A stretch of DNA of 64,000 nucleotides from RBG-13-51-18 sp963739395 (GTDB lineage: Bacteria; Chloroflexota; Dehalococcoidia; Dehalococcoidales; RBG-16-60-22), in contig CAVUAE010000002.1 in NCBI GenBank assembly GCA_963739395.1, forward strand, positions 1 through 64,000. Reading direction: 5' to 3'. Below the pieces are notes generated by a model. It searched no databases. It saw only the letters and a program-made list of their open reading frames with translations, and was not told the DNA's origin. Positions 1-8,087 of the stretch are shown piece by piece. Numbering within the stretch: position 1 is the stretch's first letter; the number at the start of each line of letters is the position of its first letter. The position numbers and the translations under genes are program-made.

Positions 1-470
1 TTTGTCTTTAACCTCGTCCCACAACGCCGCCTGACGTAGGCTTTTTTCGACGATTTCCGTAAGCTCACCGTGGTTTTTAATACCGTGCCGCTTGGGACCG
101 AAAGCCACGTTCTCAAATACCGACATCGGGAAGGGGTTGGGCTTCTGAAAGACCATCCCCACCCGCTTCCTTAGCTCAACGACGTCGATTTTTGAGTCGT
201 AAATAGGAATACCATCCAGCTCAACATTCCCCTCCACTTTAACCCCGGGGATAAATCATTCATACGGTCAAATAGACGCAGCAGCGAGGACTTCCCGCAG
301 CCTGACGGCCCGATAATCGCCGTAATAGCGCACGATGGTATATCCAGCGTGACATTCCTTAAGCATTGGAAAGACCCGTAGTAGAGATTAATATTCTCCG
401 CTTTGAGTTTGGTGACGCATTTGTCTGCGGGCTTAGTAGAAATATCCGGCACATTAAGTTTAATATTCAT
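1..470 (-). CDS. pstB: PstB, phosphate ABC transporter ATPase; frameshifted and cut by the window edge
   Basis: Cytoplasmic ATPase that powers the PstSCAB phosphate importer. The ATG at 470 opens a reading frame with the PstB N-terminus and a Walker A motif (GPSGCGKSS), then continues to RMNDL. There the frame is lost near 251-256. Adding one base restores PstB sequence (IPGVKVEG, LDGIPIYD, RVGMVFQKPNPFPMSVFENVAFGPK-like) down to base 1. The shift is next to a CCCCGGGG run, so it may be a sequencing error or a real lesion. The gene follows pstA by 2 bp in the pst operon. The signature motif, Walker B and C-terminus lie outside the window. Family identity is certain; whether the protein is made is not. 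Confidence 0.9.
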
Positions 471-472
471 AA

Positions 473-1324
473 CTATTTCCTCTGTCTTGTTTTAATTCTT
501 ATAGCTGCCGCCAAGATATCGAAGGAAAGCACTACGAAAAGGAGTACTAGCGCCACGCCCCATACCGTTTCTTTTGGCATGTTGGGGACATGGGCAGCGA
601 CTGTATAAAGGTGGTAAGGCAGCGCCATAAACTGGTCTAAAGGTGACTGCGGTAGAGCCGGCAACAAGAAGGCTGCCCCTACTATCAGTATCGGCGCTGT
701 TTCTCCGGCGGCGCGGCTTATCGCCAGCACCGCCCCGGTAATGATGCCCGGCATAGCCTGCGGTAAAACAATATGCCTGACCGTCTGCCATTTGGTTACA
801 CCAATGGCGAGACTGCCCTCTCTATACTCCCTCGGTACAGCTAATAGTGCCTCTCTCGACGTGGTAATGACCATCGCCAGCGCCTGGCACGCTAAAGTCA
901 GGCTGGCAGCGAGCAGCGATAGCCCGAAGTGGAAAGCCAGCACGAACACACTCAACCCGAAGAGTCCGAAGACGATGCTGGGCACACCTGCTAGGTTCAC
1001 GATAGCTAAATTAATAAGCCGGGTCAGCCAGTTATCCCGCGCGTATTCTGTTAGGTATATCCCTGCCAGTACCCCTATCGGCAGGGCAAAAGCAAGGGTG
1101 CCAAGCATCAGGTAAAAAGTGCCGATGATGGCAGGTAAAATGCCACCCTCCCTCCCTGCCTGCGATGGGAACTGAACCAGAAAGTCCCAGGTTAATGCGC
1201 CGCCTCCTTTGACGATGGTATAGATAATAATAAACAGCACCGGCGTCACGGCAATAACTGTCGCCAGCGTTAGGAAAGTAAAGGCGGTGCGCTGTGATAT
1301 TTTACGTGAGCTGTATGTCGTCAT
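473..1324 (-). CDS. pstA: PstA, phosphate ABC transporter permease
   Basis: One of the two membrane subunits of the high-affinity phosphate importer; it pairs with PstC and is driven by PstB. The 283-aa protein has a cytoplasmic N-terminus, a first membrane helix near residues 15-40, and the six-helix ABC permease core with a coupling-loop region around REALLAVPREYREGSLAIG followed by RHIVLPQAMPGI. That is normal length and layout for PstA. It starts at ATG 1324, 6 bp after the pstC stop, and ends 2 bp before pstB, so the genes are clearly co-transcribed. Unlike its two neighbours, it has an intact frame. Confidence 0.95.
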   Translation of the reverse strand: MTTYSSRKISQRTAFTFLTLATVIAVTPVLFIIIYTIVKGGGALTWDFLVQFPSQAGREGGILPAIIGTFYLMLGTLAFALPIGVLAGIYLTEYARDNWLTRLINLAIVNLAGVPSIVFGLFGLSVFVLAFHFGLSLLAASLTLACQALAMVITTSREALLAVPREYREGSLAIGVTKWQTVRHIVLPQAMPGIITGAVLAISRAAGETAPILIVGAAFLLPALPQSPLDQFMALPYHLYTVAAHVPNMPKETVWGVALVLLFVVLSFDILAAAIRIKTRQRK

Positions 1325-1330
1325 CAGTAT

Positions 1331-2265
1331 CTACCTCGAAAATTTCCTTTTCTGACGTTCCAGCACTCTTTCGGCGATGATATTTACCCCTAGCGTTAAA
1401 ATAAATAGGATAAGACCGATGGCGAAGATGGCTTGATATTGCACCCCGCCGCGTACAGCGTTGCCGATACTGTTGGCAATGGCCGCAGTCATCGCGGTCA
1501 TAGGGTCGGTAGGTGAGGCCGGTACCGCCAGGGCATTGCCGGCAACCATTAAGACCGTCATTGTCTCGCCGATAGCTCTACCCACCCCCAGCATGATGGC
1601 GGCAGCGATACCGGATAATGCGGACGGTATACAAACGTGCCATATCGTCTCCCATTTCGTCGCTCCAAGTGCATATGACGCTTCTTTGTATTCTCTTGGC
1701 ACAGCATGTAAAGCGTCCTCAGAAACACTGACAATTATCGGCAGACTCATTAGCGAGAGCATGATGGCGGCAGTCAGTCCGCATAGGCCGGTGTTCAGAT
1801 GAAATAGACTCTGGACGAATGGTGAAAGCAGCGCCAGCCCGATAAACCCCATCATCACCGACGGTATGCCAGCCAGTATTTCAATGATGGGTTTCACTGT
1901 CTCGGCGACTTTAGGGGGCGCTACCTCGGATAAATAAGCCGCGCAAGCCACGCCGATGGGGACGGCTACAATGGTCGATATTAGAGTAATCATTAAGGTG
2001 GAAACGGAGAATGGTGCGATACCGAAGACCGGCGGATGGCATATGGGTACCAGTGTGTGCCGAAGAGGAAATCCCAGGGTTTAGTATTAGCGAAGATAGG
2101 CAAACCTTCTTTGAGAAGTATAAATATAATGCCCAGCAGGACTACTATCGTTAACATTCCTGCCGAAATCCAGCCCTCGATGACTCTTTCGCCCAACCGC
2201 AGCCGCCACCCTAGTCCCTTTTTTGAGACTCCAGCGGCGGTGGGGGCAGTATTTTTTTTCTGCAT
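1331..2265 (-). CDS. pstC: PstC, phosphate ABC transporter permease, split by a one-base frameshift
   Basis: Second membrane subunit of the phosphate importer. The N-terminal 70 or so residues (from ATG 2265, with one membrane helix and then LFGTHWYPYA) and the C-terminal permease core (from about PPVFGIAPFSVSTLMITL to the stop at 1331) are in different frames. The break lies near 2031-2043. The total span of 935 bp is one base short of 312 codons, so a single deleted base explains it. The C-terminal half has the usual coupling-loop pattern (EDALHAVPREYKEASYALG). Either the assembly has an error here or the gene is broken. pstB, two genes on, has the same kind of lesion. Confidence 0.88.
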
Positions 2266-2283
2266 TATCTTTTTTATTCTACT

Positions 2284-3252
2284 TTATTTTGACAACGGTA
2301 CGAAACCAGCGGTGAGCACTTCCTGTTGTCCTTCTACGGATAGACAGTAATCGATGTAAGCCTTGATTACGCCGTTGGGCGTGCCGTTAGTATAGTAGAA
2401 CAGCAGGCGGGAGATTGGGTATGTATTATTCAGGGCTGTTTCCACGCTTGGTTTTACTGCCGCATCATTAGCGGTTTTCTTTATGCCGAGGGCTTTGACC
2501 GTGTTGTTCAGGTAGCCAAGCCCGGAGTAGAAGATAGCATTAGGATTGCTGGCAACCTGTGATATGCCTTCCTCGGTAGAGGGAAGCATCAGCACTTTAC
2601 CGCCGTATTGCAGCGTCTTATCTGCGGTTGCCATACCCGCCATCTGCACTACCTCTTCCAGAAAGTAGGCGAAGGTGCCAGAGTTGCTATCACGGGAGAA
2701 AACGACTATCGGCGCATCGTTGCCGCCGAGCTCTTTCCAGTTGGTTATCTGGTTGGTATATATCGCCGAAAGCTGGGTGAAGGTCAACTCTGTCACCGGG
2801 TTGGCGGGGTTGACGACGACAGAGAGAGCATCAGTAGCGACCTGTATTTCATAGGGATTCACGCCTTTTTCCTTAGCCTGGGTTATTTCTGCGGGTTTAA
2901 TCGCGCGGGATGCCTGACAGATATCCGTGGTGCCGTCGATGAGGGCGGCGATGCCGGCGCCCGAGCCGGGGCCGCTAACGGCAATACTGACTTTGGAATT
3001 CGCTTTCATGAAGTTTTCCGCCCAAACCGCGCTTAAGGGCGTGATGGTGTTGGAGCCGATAACTTTGAATGAGCCGACGAGGATGGTGTTTGTCGCTGTT
3101 GTTGTTTGCGTCGCAGTAGTGGTTGCAGTAGTTGTCTGAACTGCTGTTGTTGTGGCAGTTGTGGTTACCGTGCTACTGCAGCCTGTCAGAACCAGGACTG
3201 CTACCATTACCAGTGCCAGGGGTAAGAACCATTTCTTTACAATTTTGAACAA
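2284..3252 (-). CDS. pstS: PstS, phosphate-binding lipoprotein
   Basis: Extracytoplasmic phosphate receptor that hands phosphate to PstCA. The 322-aa protein begins with a lipoprotein signal peptide ending in LTGC (Cys near residue 25), followed by a long Thr/Ala-rich spacer (about residues 27-55). The PBP-like fold follows, with the phosphate-loop motifs SNTITPL, GPGSGAGIAALIDGT and SRDSNSGTFAYFLE. The start codon is TTG at 3252: it is preceded by AAAGGAG at good spacing, and no ATG serves as well. It heads the pst genes, with pstC 18 bp downstream. A lipoprotein anchor fits a monoderm cell. The phosphate contacts seen make the call secure. Confidence 0.95.
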   Translation of the reverse strand: MFKIVKKWFLPLALVMVAVLVLTGCSSTVTTTATTTAVQTTTATTTATQTTTATNTILVGSFKVIGSNTITPLSAVWAENFMKANSKVSIAVSGPGSGAGIAALIDGTTDICQASRAIKPAEITQAKEKGVNPYEIQVATDALSVVVNPANPVTELTFTQLSAIYTNQITNWKELGGNDAPIVVFSRDSNSGTFAYFLEEVVQMAGMATADKTLQYGGKVLMLPSTEEGISQVASNPNAIFYSGLGYLNNTVKALGIKKTANDAAVKPSVETALNNTYPISRLLFYYTNGTPNGVIKAYIDYCLSVEGQQEVLTAGFVPLSK

Positions 3253-3276
3253 TTTTTTCTCCTTTTATTTTCTATT

Positions 3277-3720
3277 TCAGTTATTTATTGCTGCCACTTC
3301 TTCGAGATACTCTGCGATGAGATGGTGCCCACTTAAAGCTTCGGGGTGCTCGGCTATGAGGTGTAAAACTGCTTCCGCCGTGGTGATATTTGTCGCTAAA
3401 GGTACACTGTGTGCATCGCAGATTCTTAGCAGGGCGGATACATCTGGCTCGTGAGGATGAGCAGTGAAAGGGTCGCGTAGGAAAATAACTGCATCAACGT
3501 CTTCATTAGCTACCATAGCACCTATTTGCTGGTCGCCGCCCAGCGGGCCGCTCTGCATAAGCGCGACCGGTATGTTGGTTTTTTCCATGATGAGTTGCCC
3601 TGTACTTCTGGTCGCCACCAGTCTAAATCTGGAAAACTCATCTTTATGCGCCTTAACTAACTGCACCATATCTTCTTTTTTGGCATCATGGGCAATAAGA
3701 GCCAGGGTAAATTTCTTCAT
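3277..3720 (-). CDS. mgsA: Methylglyoxal synthase
   Basis: Converts dihydroxyacetone phosphate to methylglyoxal and phosphate, a bypass of lower glycolysis. The 147-aa protein shows the family motifs: ALIAHDAKK near the N-terminus (with the Asp of the active site), QSGPLGGDQQIGAMV, VIFLRDP and PHEPDVSALLRICD. Start ATG 3720 has AAAGGA upstream; a longer frame to 3750 lacks a ribosome site. It sits between phoR and pstS on the same strand, 25 bp before pstS, so it is probably part of the phosphate regulon here. That fits known biochemistry: the enzyme is inhibited by phosphate and works when phosphate is scarce. The grouping itself is unusual. Confidence 0.93.
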   Translation of the reverse strand: MKKFTLALIAHDAKKEDMVQLVKAHKDEFSRFRLVATRSTGQLIMEKTNIPVALMQSGPLGGDQQIGAMVANEDVDAVIFLRDPFTAHPHEPDVSALLRICDAHSVPLATNITTAEAVLHLIAEHPEALSGHHLIAEYLEEVAAINN

Positions 3721-3830
3721 CTTTTCATTCCTTTTGCTTGATTTAATCATATCTTTCTATGATTAATTGTAAGCGTCGGAGTTTAAAGACGAATTAAGGG
3801 AATGTTAAGGTTGTGTTAAATTTGGGGGGA

Positions 3831-5579
3831 TTATTGGCGGGGAAGGCTGAAAGTAAAGGTGGAGCCTTTGCCCTCTTCGCTTTGAGCGCGGATATCGCCG
3901 CTGTGGGCTTGTATAGTGTGCTTGGCGATAGCCAAACCTAATCCGCTCCCGCCGCTGGTGCGGGCTTTATCAGCTTTATAAAAGCGCTCGAAAACATGGG
4001 GCAGGTCATCCTTGGAAATACCGATGCCAGTATCTGCAACGGATAAGCTGACAGCTTTACTATTATCGCTAGTGGAGACAGTTACGCTGCCGGCGGGTTT
4101 ATTGAACTTGATAGCATTATGCACCAGGTTGATTATCGTCTGCCGGATTCTATCTTTATCCGCCTGTACAGACGGTAAATCTGGCGATAGCTGCTTAAGC
4201 AATTTTATCTGTTGTTTTTCCGCCAGCAGACTCATTTCCGCCAGGACTTCATCTACCAGAGTGTTGAGGTTGACTGGCTCTTTCTTTAGTTCGGCTTGAC
4301 CGCTTTCTATACGGGAAAGCTGGGTAATCTCGGCCACTATCTGGCTAAGACGGTCAACTTCGCTCTCGATTCTGGTTAAAAAGTCTGCGGCTGCTTTCTT
4401 ATCGTTAACAGCACCGTCACGCAGTGTTTCAACCATCGCCTTGATACCAGCAATCGGCGTGCGGAGCTCGTGGGAGATATTACCCACCAGTTCGCGTCGC
4501 ATCGTTTGCAGGTTTCTAAGCTCGGTCAGGTCTTGCAGCAGAACCAGGACTCCACCCAACTTGCTCTGCTTGTTGATAGGAACAACGATAGCCCTTAAAA
4601 ACCGCTTGGTAACATCGGACTCGAATTGCGTGGTTTGTTCAGCGCCGGTTTTCAGGCAAAGTTTTAATATTTCATCTACCTCATAGTCGTGGACAACTTC
4701 AATGACAGACCTATCAGTAACATTTTCTTCTTTAAAGCCAAAGAGTGCGCCCGCCGCTCGGTTAGCCAGGACAATATCCCCGTTAGCGTCCGTCATAATA
4801 ACGCCGTCAGCCATGTTGGTGAGAATATTGGAAATCTTAGCCTTTTCCATGGAGACGGTATCCACTGTTGTTTTAAGATTGGCAGACATCTCGTTGAAAG
4901 CCTGGGCAAGTTGACCTATTTCGTCTTTAGTTGTCATGGTTATCTTTTTCCCCAACTGTCCAGTAGAAATTTCTTTAGCTGCTTTAGTTAATTTTCTGAT
5001 TGGTCGTGTCATCGTTCGGGCGATAAGCCAAGCGGCTAGCACTGCTAGTACGGTGATAATAACCGTAGCCAGGATTATTGTCTGTGTTACGTGATTTACG
5101 GAGTCTTCTACTGTGGTAAGGGGAAGCGCTACTCTGGCTATCGCCACAACTTCACCTTGGTTTTTAACTGGTACGGCTACATACATCATTTGTTCGTTCA
5201 AGGTAGTACTGTAGCGAGTGCTCTCACCGATGCCATTAGCTAAAGCGTCTTTTACTTCGGGACGTGTCGCGTGGTTTTCCATGGTAGCTGGGTCTTCGAT
5301 AGAATCGCCCAGAACCGTGCCATCCGTGGCGATAATCGTTATACGAGTATCGATTTCCTTGCCCAGCTTTTTAGCTAAAATATCCGGCGTATCACCCCTC
5401 TTCTGTAAAGATGACAGACTCGCTTCAGCTGTAATCTTTGCCTCTTGTTCTAACTGAAAACGCAGGTTATCCAGCTGCGAGTTCCTGACGGAACTCGTGA
5501 GATAAATCCCCAACGCCGTCATACTGGCAATGATAAGGACGATAATAGTGATGGTTATTCGCCACTGGAAACTACGCAA
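3831..5579 (-). CDS. phoR: PhoR-type sensor histidine kinase
   Basis: Membrane sensor kinase, partner of the response regulator encoded just upstream. Layout over 582 aa: membrane helix 1 (about 8-28), an extracytoplasmic sensor region (about 30-165), membrane helix 2 (about 166-188), HAMP (to about 240), PAS (about 250-350), HisKA with the phospho-acceptor box VGNISHELRTP, and HATPase_c with the N box (NLVHNAIKFNKP), G1 (DTGIGI) and G2 (GGSGLGLAI). The start is TTG 5579, with GGAGGG of the phoB tail as ribosome site; the phoB stop is one base upstream. Position beside pst genes identifies it as the phosphate sensor. The external sensor domain is larger than in E. coli PhoR, as usual for Gram-positive-type PhoR. 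Confidence 0.92.
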   Translation of the reverse strand: MRSFQWRITITIIVLIIASMTALGIYLTSSVRNSQLDNLRFQLEQEAKITAEASLSSLQKRGDTPDILAKKLGKEIDTRITIIATDGTVLGDSIEDPATMENHATRPEVKDALANGIGESTRYSTTLNEQMMYVAVPVKNQGEVVAIARVALPLTTVEDSVNHVTQTIILATVIITVLAVLAAWLIARTMTRPIRKLTKAAKEISTGQLGKKITMTTKDEIGQLAQAFNEMSANLKTTVDTVSMEKAKISNILTNMADGVIMTDANGDIVLANRAAGALFGFKEENVTDRSVIEVVHDYEVDEILKLCLKTGAEQTTQFESDVTKRFLRAIVVPINKQSKLGGVLVLLQDLTELRNLQTMRRELVGNISHELRTPIAGIKAMVETLRDGAVNDKKAAADFLTRIESEVDRLSQIVAEITQLSRIESGQAELKKEPVNLNTLVDEVLAEMSLLAEKQQIKLLKQLSPDLPSVQADKDRIRQTIINLVHNAIKFNKPAGSVTVSTSDNSKAVSLSVADTGIGISKDDLPHVFERFYKADKARTSGGSGLGLAIAKHTIQAHSGDIRAQSEEGKGSTFTFSLPRQ

Positions 5580-5580
5580 A

Positions 5581-6273
5581 CTAACCCTCCAGTTTATAGC
5601 CGGTGCCGCGGATAGTTACGAAGTATTTCGGATGCCCGGCGTCTTGTTCTATCTTTTGCCTTAACCAGCGGATATGTACATCCACTGTGCGTGTATCCCC
5701 GGCAAAATCATAACCCCAAACTTTTTCCAACAGTTGCTCTCGGTTAAAGACTAATCCTTTGTTCCTGGTAAGAAAAGCCAGCAGGTCGAACTCTTTTGGT
5801 GATAATTCCAACGTTTTACCTGATAGAGAAGCCTTATGGCGAGCGGTATCTACCTCCAGGTCACCGATCTTTATTGATGTTGCCTCACCTGTCGGTGGCG
5901 TTGCCACCATTTTTGTACGCCGCAACATCGCCCTGACGCGAGCGAGGAGTTCCCTCATACTGAAGGGTTTGGTCACATAGTCGTCGGCGCCTATTTCCAG
6001 CCCGACTATTTTGTCCGTTTCATCAACCTTGGCAGTAAGCATAAGAATGGGAACCGTCATCTCTTTGCGGAGGATACGGCACACCTCAAAGCCGTTTAAT
6101 TTAGGCAGCATAATGTCGAGAATCAGAAGGCTGGGTTTTTCTCTGTGGGCAATTTCTAACGCCTGCTCGCCGTCGCCGGCGGTAGCTACATCATAGCCCT
6201 CTTTATGGAGATTGTACTTAATTGTCTCCAACAGGTTTATGTCGTCCTCGACAATGAGTACTTTATCAGCCAT
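5581..6273 (-). CDS. phoB: PhoB/PhoP-type response regulator
   Basis: OmpR-family transcription factor that controls the phosphate regulon after phosphorylation by PhoR. The 230-aa protein has a receiver domain (1-120) with the acidic pair (VEDD), the phospho-acceptor Asp in LLILDIMLPKLNG, and the conserved Lys in DDYVTKPFS. A winged-helix DNA-binding domain follows (about 130-230; LSPKEFDLLAFL and RTVDVHIRWLRQKI). It is first in the operon phoB-phoR-mgsA-pstSCAB. A good promoter lies at 6292-6320. No clear Pho-box repeat was recognised in front of it. Confidence 0.94.
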   Translation of the reverse strand: MADKVLIVEDDINLLETIKYNLHKEGYDVATAGDGEQALEIAHREKPSLLILDIMLPKLNGFEVCRILRKEMTVPILMLTAKVDETDKIVGLEIGADDYVTKPFSMRELLARVRAMLRRTKMVATPPTGEATSIKIGDLEVDTARHKASLSGKTLELSPKEFDLLAFLTRNKGLVFNREQLLEKVWGYDFAGDTRTVDVHIRWLRQKIEQDAGHPKYFVTIRGTGYKLEG

Positions 6274-6291
6274 GATAATTCTCTATGCCCT

Positions 6292-6320
6292 AGTATAAGG
6301 CGAAAAGCAGAGCACATCAA
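6292..6320 (-). promoter_or_regulatory. Promoter of phoB
   Basis: On the minus strand TTGATG (6315-6320), a 17-bp spacer and TATACT (6292-6297) form a good housekeeping-type promoter. It lies 19 bp before the phoB start codon, so the leader is short. Confidence 0.6.
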
Positions 6321-6332
6321 ATTTATAGATAC

Positions 6333-6366
6333 AAAAAAGCCCCGGCTTATCACGGCTAGGGCTATT
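6333..6366 (-). terminator. Intrinsic terminator, minus strand
   Basis: On the minus strand AGCCCTAGC and GCCGGGGCT form an imperfect hairpin followed by TTTTTTG. No protein gene lies upstream on that strand before 6600, so it appears to end a non-coding transcript from 6367-6600 or to insulate phoB. It resembles the terminator at 14061-14094 in sequence and in what precedes it. Confidence 0.55.
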
Positions 6367-6520
6367 TTGAATCTGACTGGAGACGGCGGAGGATGTGGCT
6401 CCACCTACCCACATAGCAAAACTGGTTAAAAAACGAAAGGTTTTCGCGGTTACTTATAGTGGGCAAATATAAAAGCCGAGGTATCTATCTCCGCCTACCC
6501 ACAATTCATCGTCTTTTTCG
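6367..6520 (-). repeat. Two degenerate tmRNA/tRNA-3'-end-like repeats; possible non-coding RNA
   Basis: Read on the minus strand, this stretch holds two related units, each beginning GTGGGTAGGYGGAG, then a 7-8-base loop, then CCTCSGC. The unit nearer the terminator continues as GCCGTCTCCA. It can fold as a 7-bp hairpin (GGTGGAG with CTCCGCC, one G-T pair). The same pattern, with a better T-loop (TTCGACC) and a CCA end, is at 14106-14138 on the other side of the ALDH array. The copies here have lost the T-loop consensus. They may be att-site relics or a small RNA; no coding potential was seen. Confidence 0.4.
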
Positions 6521-6521
6521 T

Positions 6522-6550
6522 TTGACATGTACTTCGTATCAGTGTTATAT
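6522..6550 (+). promoter_or_regulatory. Strong promoter of the aldehyde dehydrogenase array
   Basis: TTGACA (6522-6527), a 17-bp spacer and TTATAT (6545-6550) make a near-consensus promoter 49 bp before the first ALDH start. Just downstream, TTGTACAA (6553-6560) is a perfect palindrome in the initially transcribed region and a candidate operator. Confidence 0.72.
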
Positions 6551-6598
6551 TTTTGTACAATTGTATTAAAGTCATTAGTACAAGTCAGGAGACTTAAT

Positions 6599-8038
6599 AT
6601 GCAAAAATTTCAGATGTATATTGATGGAAAATGGGTTGATGCCATTTCCGGTAAGACCTATCGGGCTATCAATCCGGCGACAGAAGAAGAAGTTGCTGAA
6701 ATTCCATTAGGCACCAAAACCGACGTTGATAAAGCCGTCGCCGCCGCTCATAAGGCATTTCCCATATGGTCGAAAATACCACAGGCAGAACGGACCAAAA
6801 AACTGGAACAGCTGGCAGTCCTCCAACGTGAAAACGCTGCTGAACTTACAAAATGGGAGATTCTCGACCATGGTACGCCGGTTAAGCTGGCGCGTATGTT
6901 AAGCATGTTCTCTTCCATGAACATTGAATATTGCGCGCAGGCAGCACGGGCGCTGATGGGCAGCGTTCCCCCACCCAACCCCAATTCCATAACCTGTATC
7001 CAGCGTGAACCCATCGGTGTTGCTGCCATCATCATCCCCTGGAACTCACCGATTTTAATGCTTACATCAAAGATGGGTGCTTGTTTAGCTACAGGCAATA
7101 CATGTGTCATTAAACCTTCCGCCATCGATTCGCTGGTAACGCTAAAATATGCAGAAATAATCGTTAAACTGGATTTACCCCCGGGAACGGTTAATATAGT
7201 GACTGGGCCGGGCGGCATGGTGGGAGAAGCTTTAGCCGCCCATCCAGACGTAGGTTTTATATCGTTTACAGGCAGTTCCGAGACAGGGAAAGCCATCATG
7301 AAAACTGCTAGCCAAACGCTGAAACGGGCGCAAATGGAATTGGGCGGGAAGAATCCGTTCATAGTTTGTGAAGATGTTGATATCGATAAAATAGTGCCTA
7401 TGGCTGCCGGCTCGACGTGTCATAACACTGGTATGGTCTGCGCCTCGCCGGGCAGGTTTTATATCCACGAAAAAATCCACGATGAGTTCGTGAAAAAATA
7501 CATTGACGCCGTCAAAAAAGTGGTTGTCGGCGACCCGAACGATGAAAAAACAGACATGGGCCCGGTCGTCAGCGCCGAACATCGCGACCGCGTTGAAGAT
7601 TTTATCAAAAAAGGTATTGAAGAAGGCGCTAAACTCCTTCTTGGCGGAAAAAGACCCATCAAGCCCCCGTTAGATAAAGGCTACTATATACTGCCCACTG
7701 TCTTCACAGACGTCAAACCTGGCACGACACTCTTTAAAGAAGAAATTTTCGGACCCGTAGCTTGTTTTATGAAATTTCGCACCGATGAAGAGGTCATTGC
7801 TTCCGCCAACGATAATGTTTACGGCCTGACCGCCTCCGTCTTCTCCCGTGATGTCGCCCGCGCCTACCGCATCGGCAGCCGCATCAATGCCGGCGGGGTG
7901 GGTATCAACGGTGGTCGCGTCCTGACCCCGGAAACCCCCTGGGGCGGCTTTAAAGAAAGTGGCTTCGGCAAAGAAAACTCGATATACGGACTGGAAGAAT
8001 ACACCCAACTCAAGGTTATCGCTATCGAGATGGGTTAA
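6599..8038 (+). CDS. NAD(P)-dependent aldehyde dehydrogenase, array member 1
   Basis: Oxidises an aldehyde to the acid with NAD(P)+; substrate unknown. The 479-aa protein covers the whole ALDH fold. It has the oxyanion Asn/coenzyme motif IIPWNSPI (about 145-153), the Rossmann-turn motif SFTGSSETGKA (about 221-231), the general-base Glu in MELGGKNPF (about 245), the nucleophile Cys in NTGMVCASPGR (about 281) and the FGPV/EEIFGP motif near 380. Start ATG 6599 has AGGAG 7 bp upstream; the frame's longer N-terminus is not credible. First of five consecutive paralogues and closest in sequence to members 2 and 3 (all share the KDVDKAV-like and CASPGR/CSGAGR regions). Confidence 0.93.
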   Translation: MQKFQMYIDGKWVDAISGKTYRAINPATEEEVAEIPLGTKTDVDKAVAAAHKAFPIWSKIPQAERTKKLEQLAVLQRENAAELTKWEILDHGTPVKLARMLSMFSSMNIEYCAQAARALMGSVPPPNPNSITCIQREPIGVAAIIIPWNSPILMLTSKMGACLATGNTCVIKPSAIDSLVTLKYAEIIVKLDLPPGTVNIVTGPGGMVGEALAAHPDVGFISFTGSSETGKAIMKTASQTLKRAQMELGGKNPFIVCEDVDIDKIVPMAAGSTCHNTGMVCASPGRFYIHEKIHDEFVKKYIDAVKKVVVGDPNDEKTDMGPVVSAEHRDRVEDFIKKGIEEGAKLLLGGKRPIKPPLDKGYYILPTVFTDVKPGTTLFKEEIFGPVACFMKFRTDEEVIASANDNVYGLTASVFSRDVARAYRIGSRINAGGVGINGGRVLTPETPWGGFKESGFGKENSIYGLEEYTQLKVIAIEMG

Positions 8039-8087
8039 CATTGTAATCATCCGATTTTGTTATAAGGAAAGACAGTAGGAGGCAGCA

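Noticed and set aside
2927..3454. Plus-strand ORFs over pstS and mgsA
   Set aside because: They are mirror frames of the Thr-rich pstS spacer and of mgsA; no motif, no ribosome site.
6205..6429. Plus-strand ORF at the start of phoB and its upstream gap
   Set aside because: It runs across the phoB promoter, the terminator hairpin and the repeat units; no family likeness.
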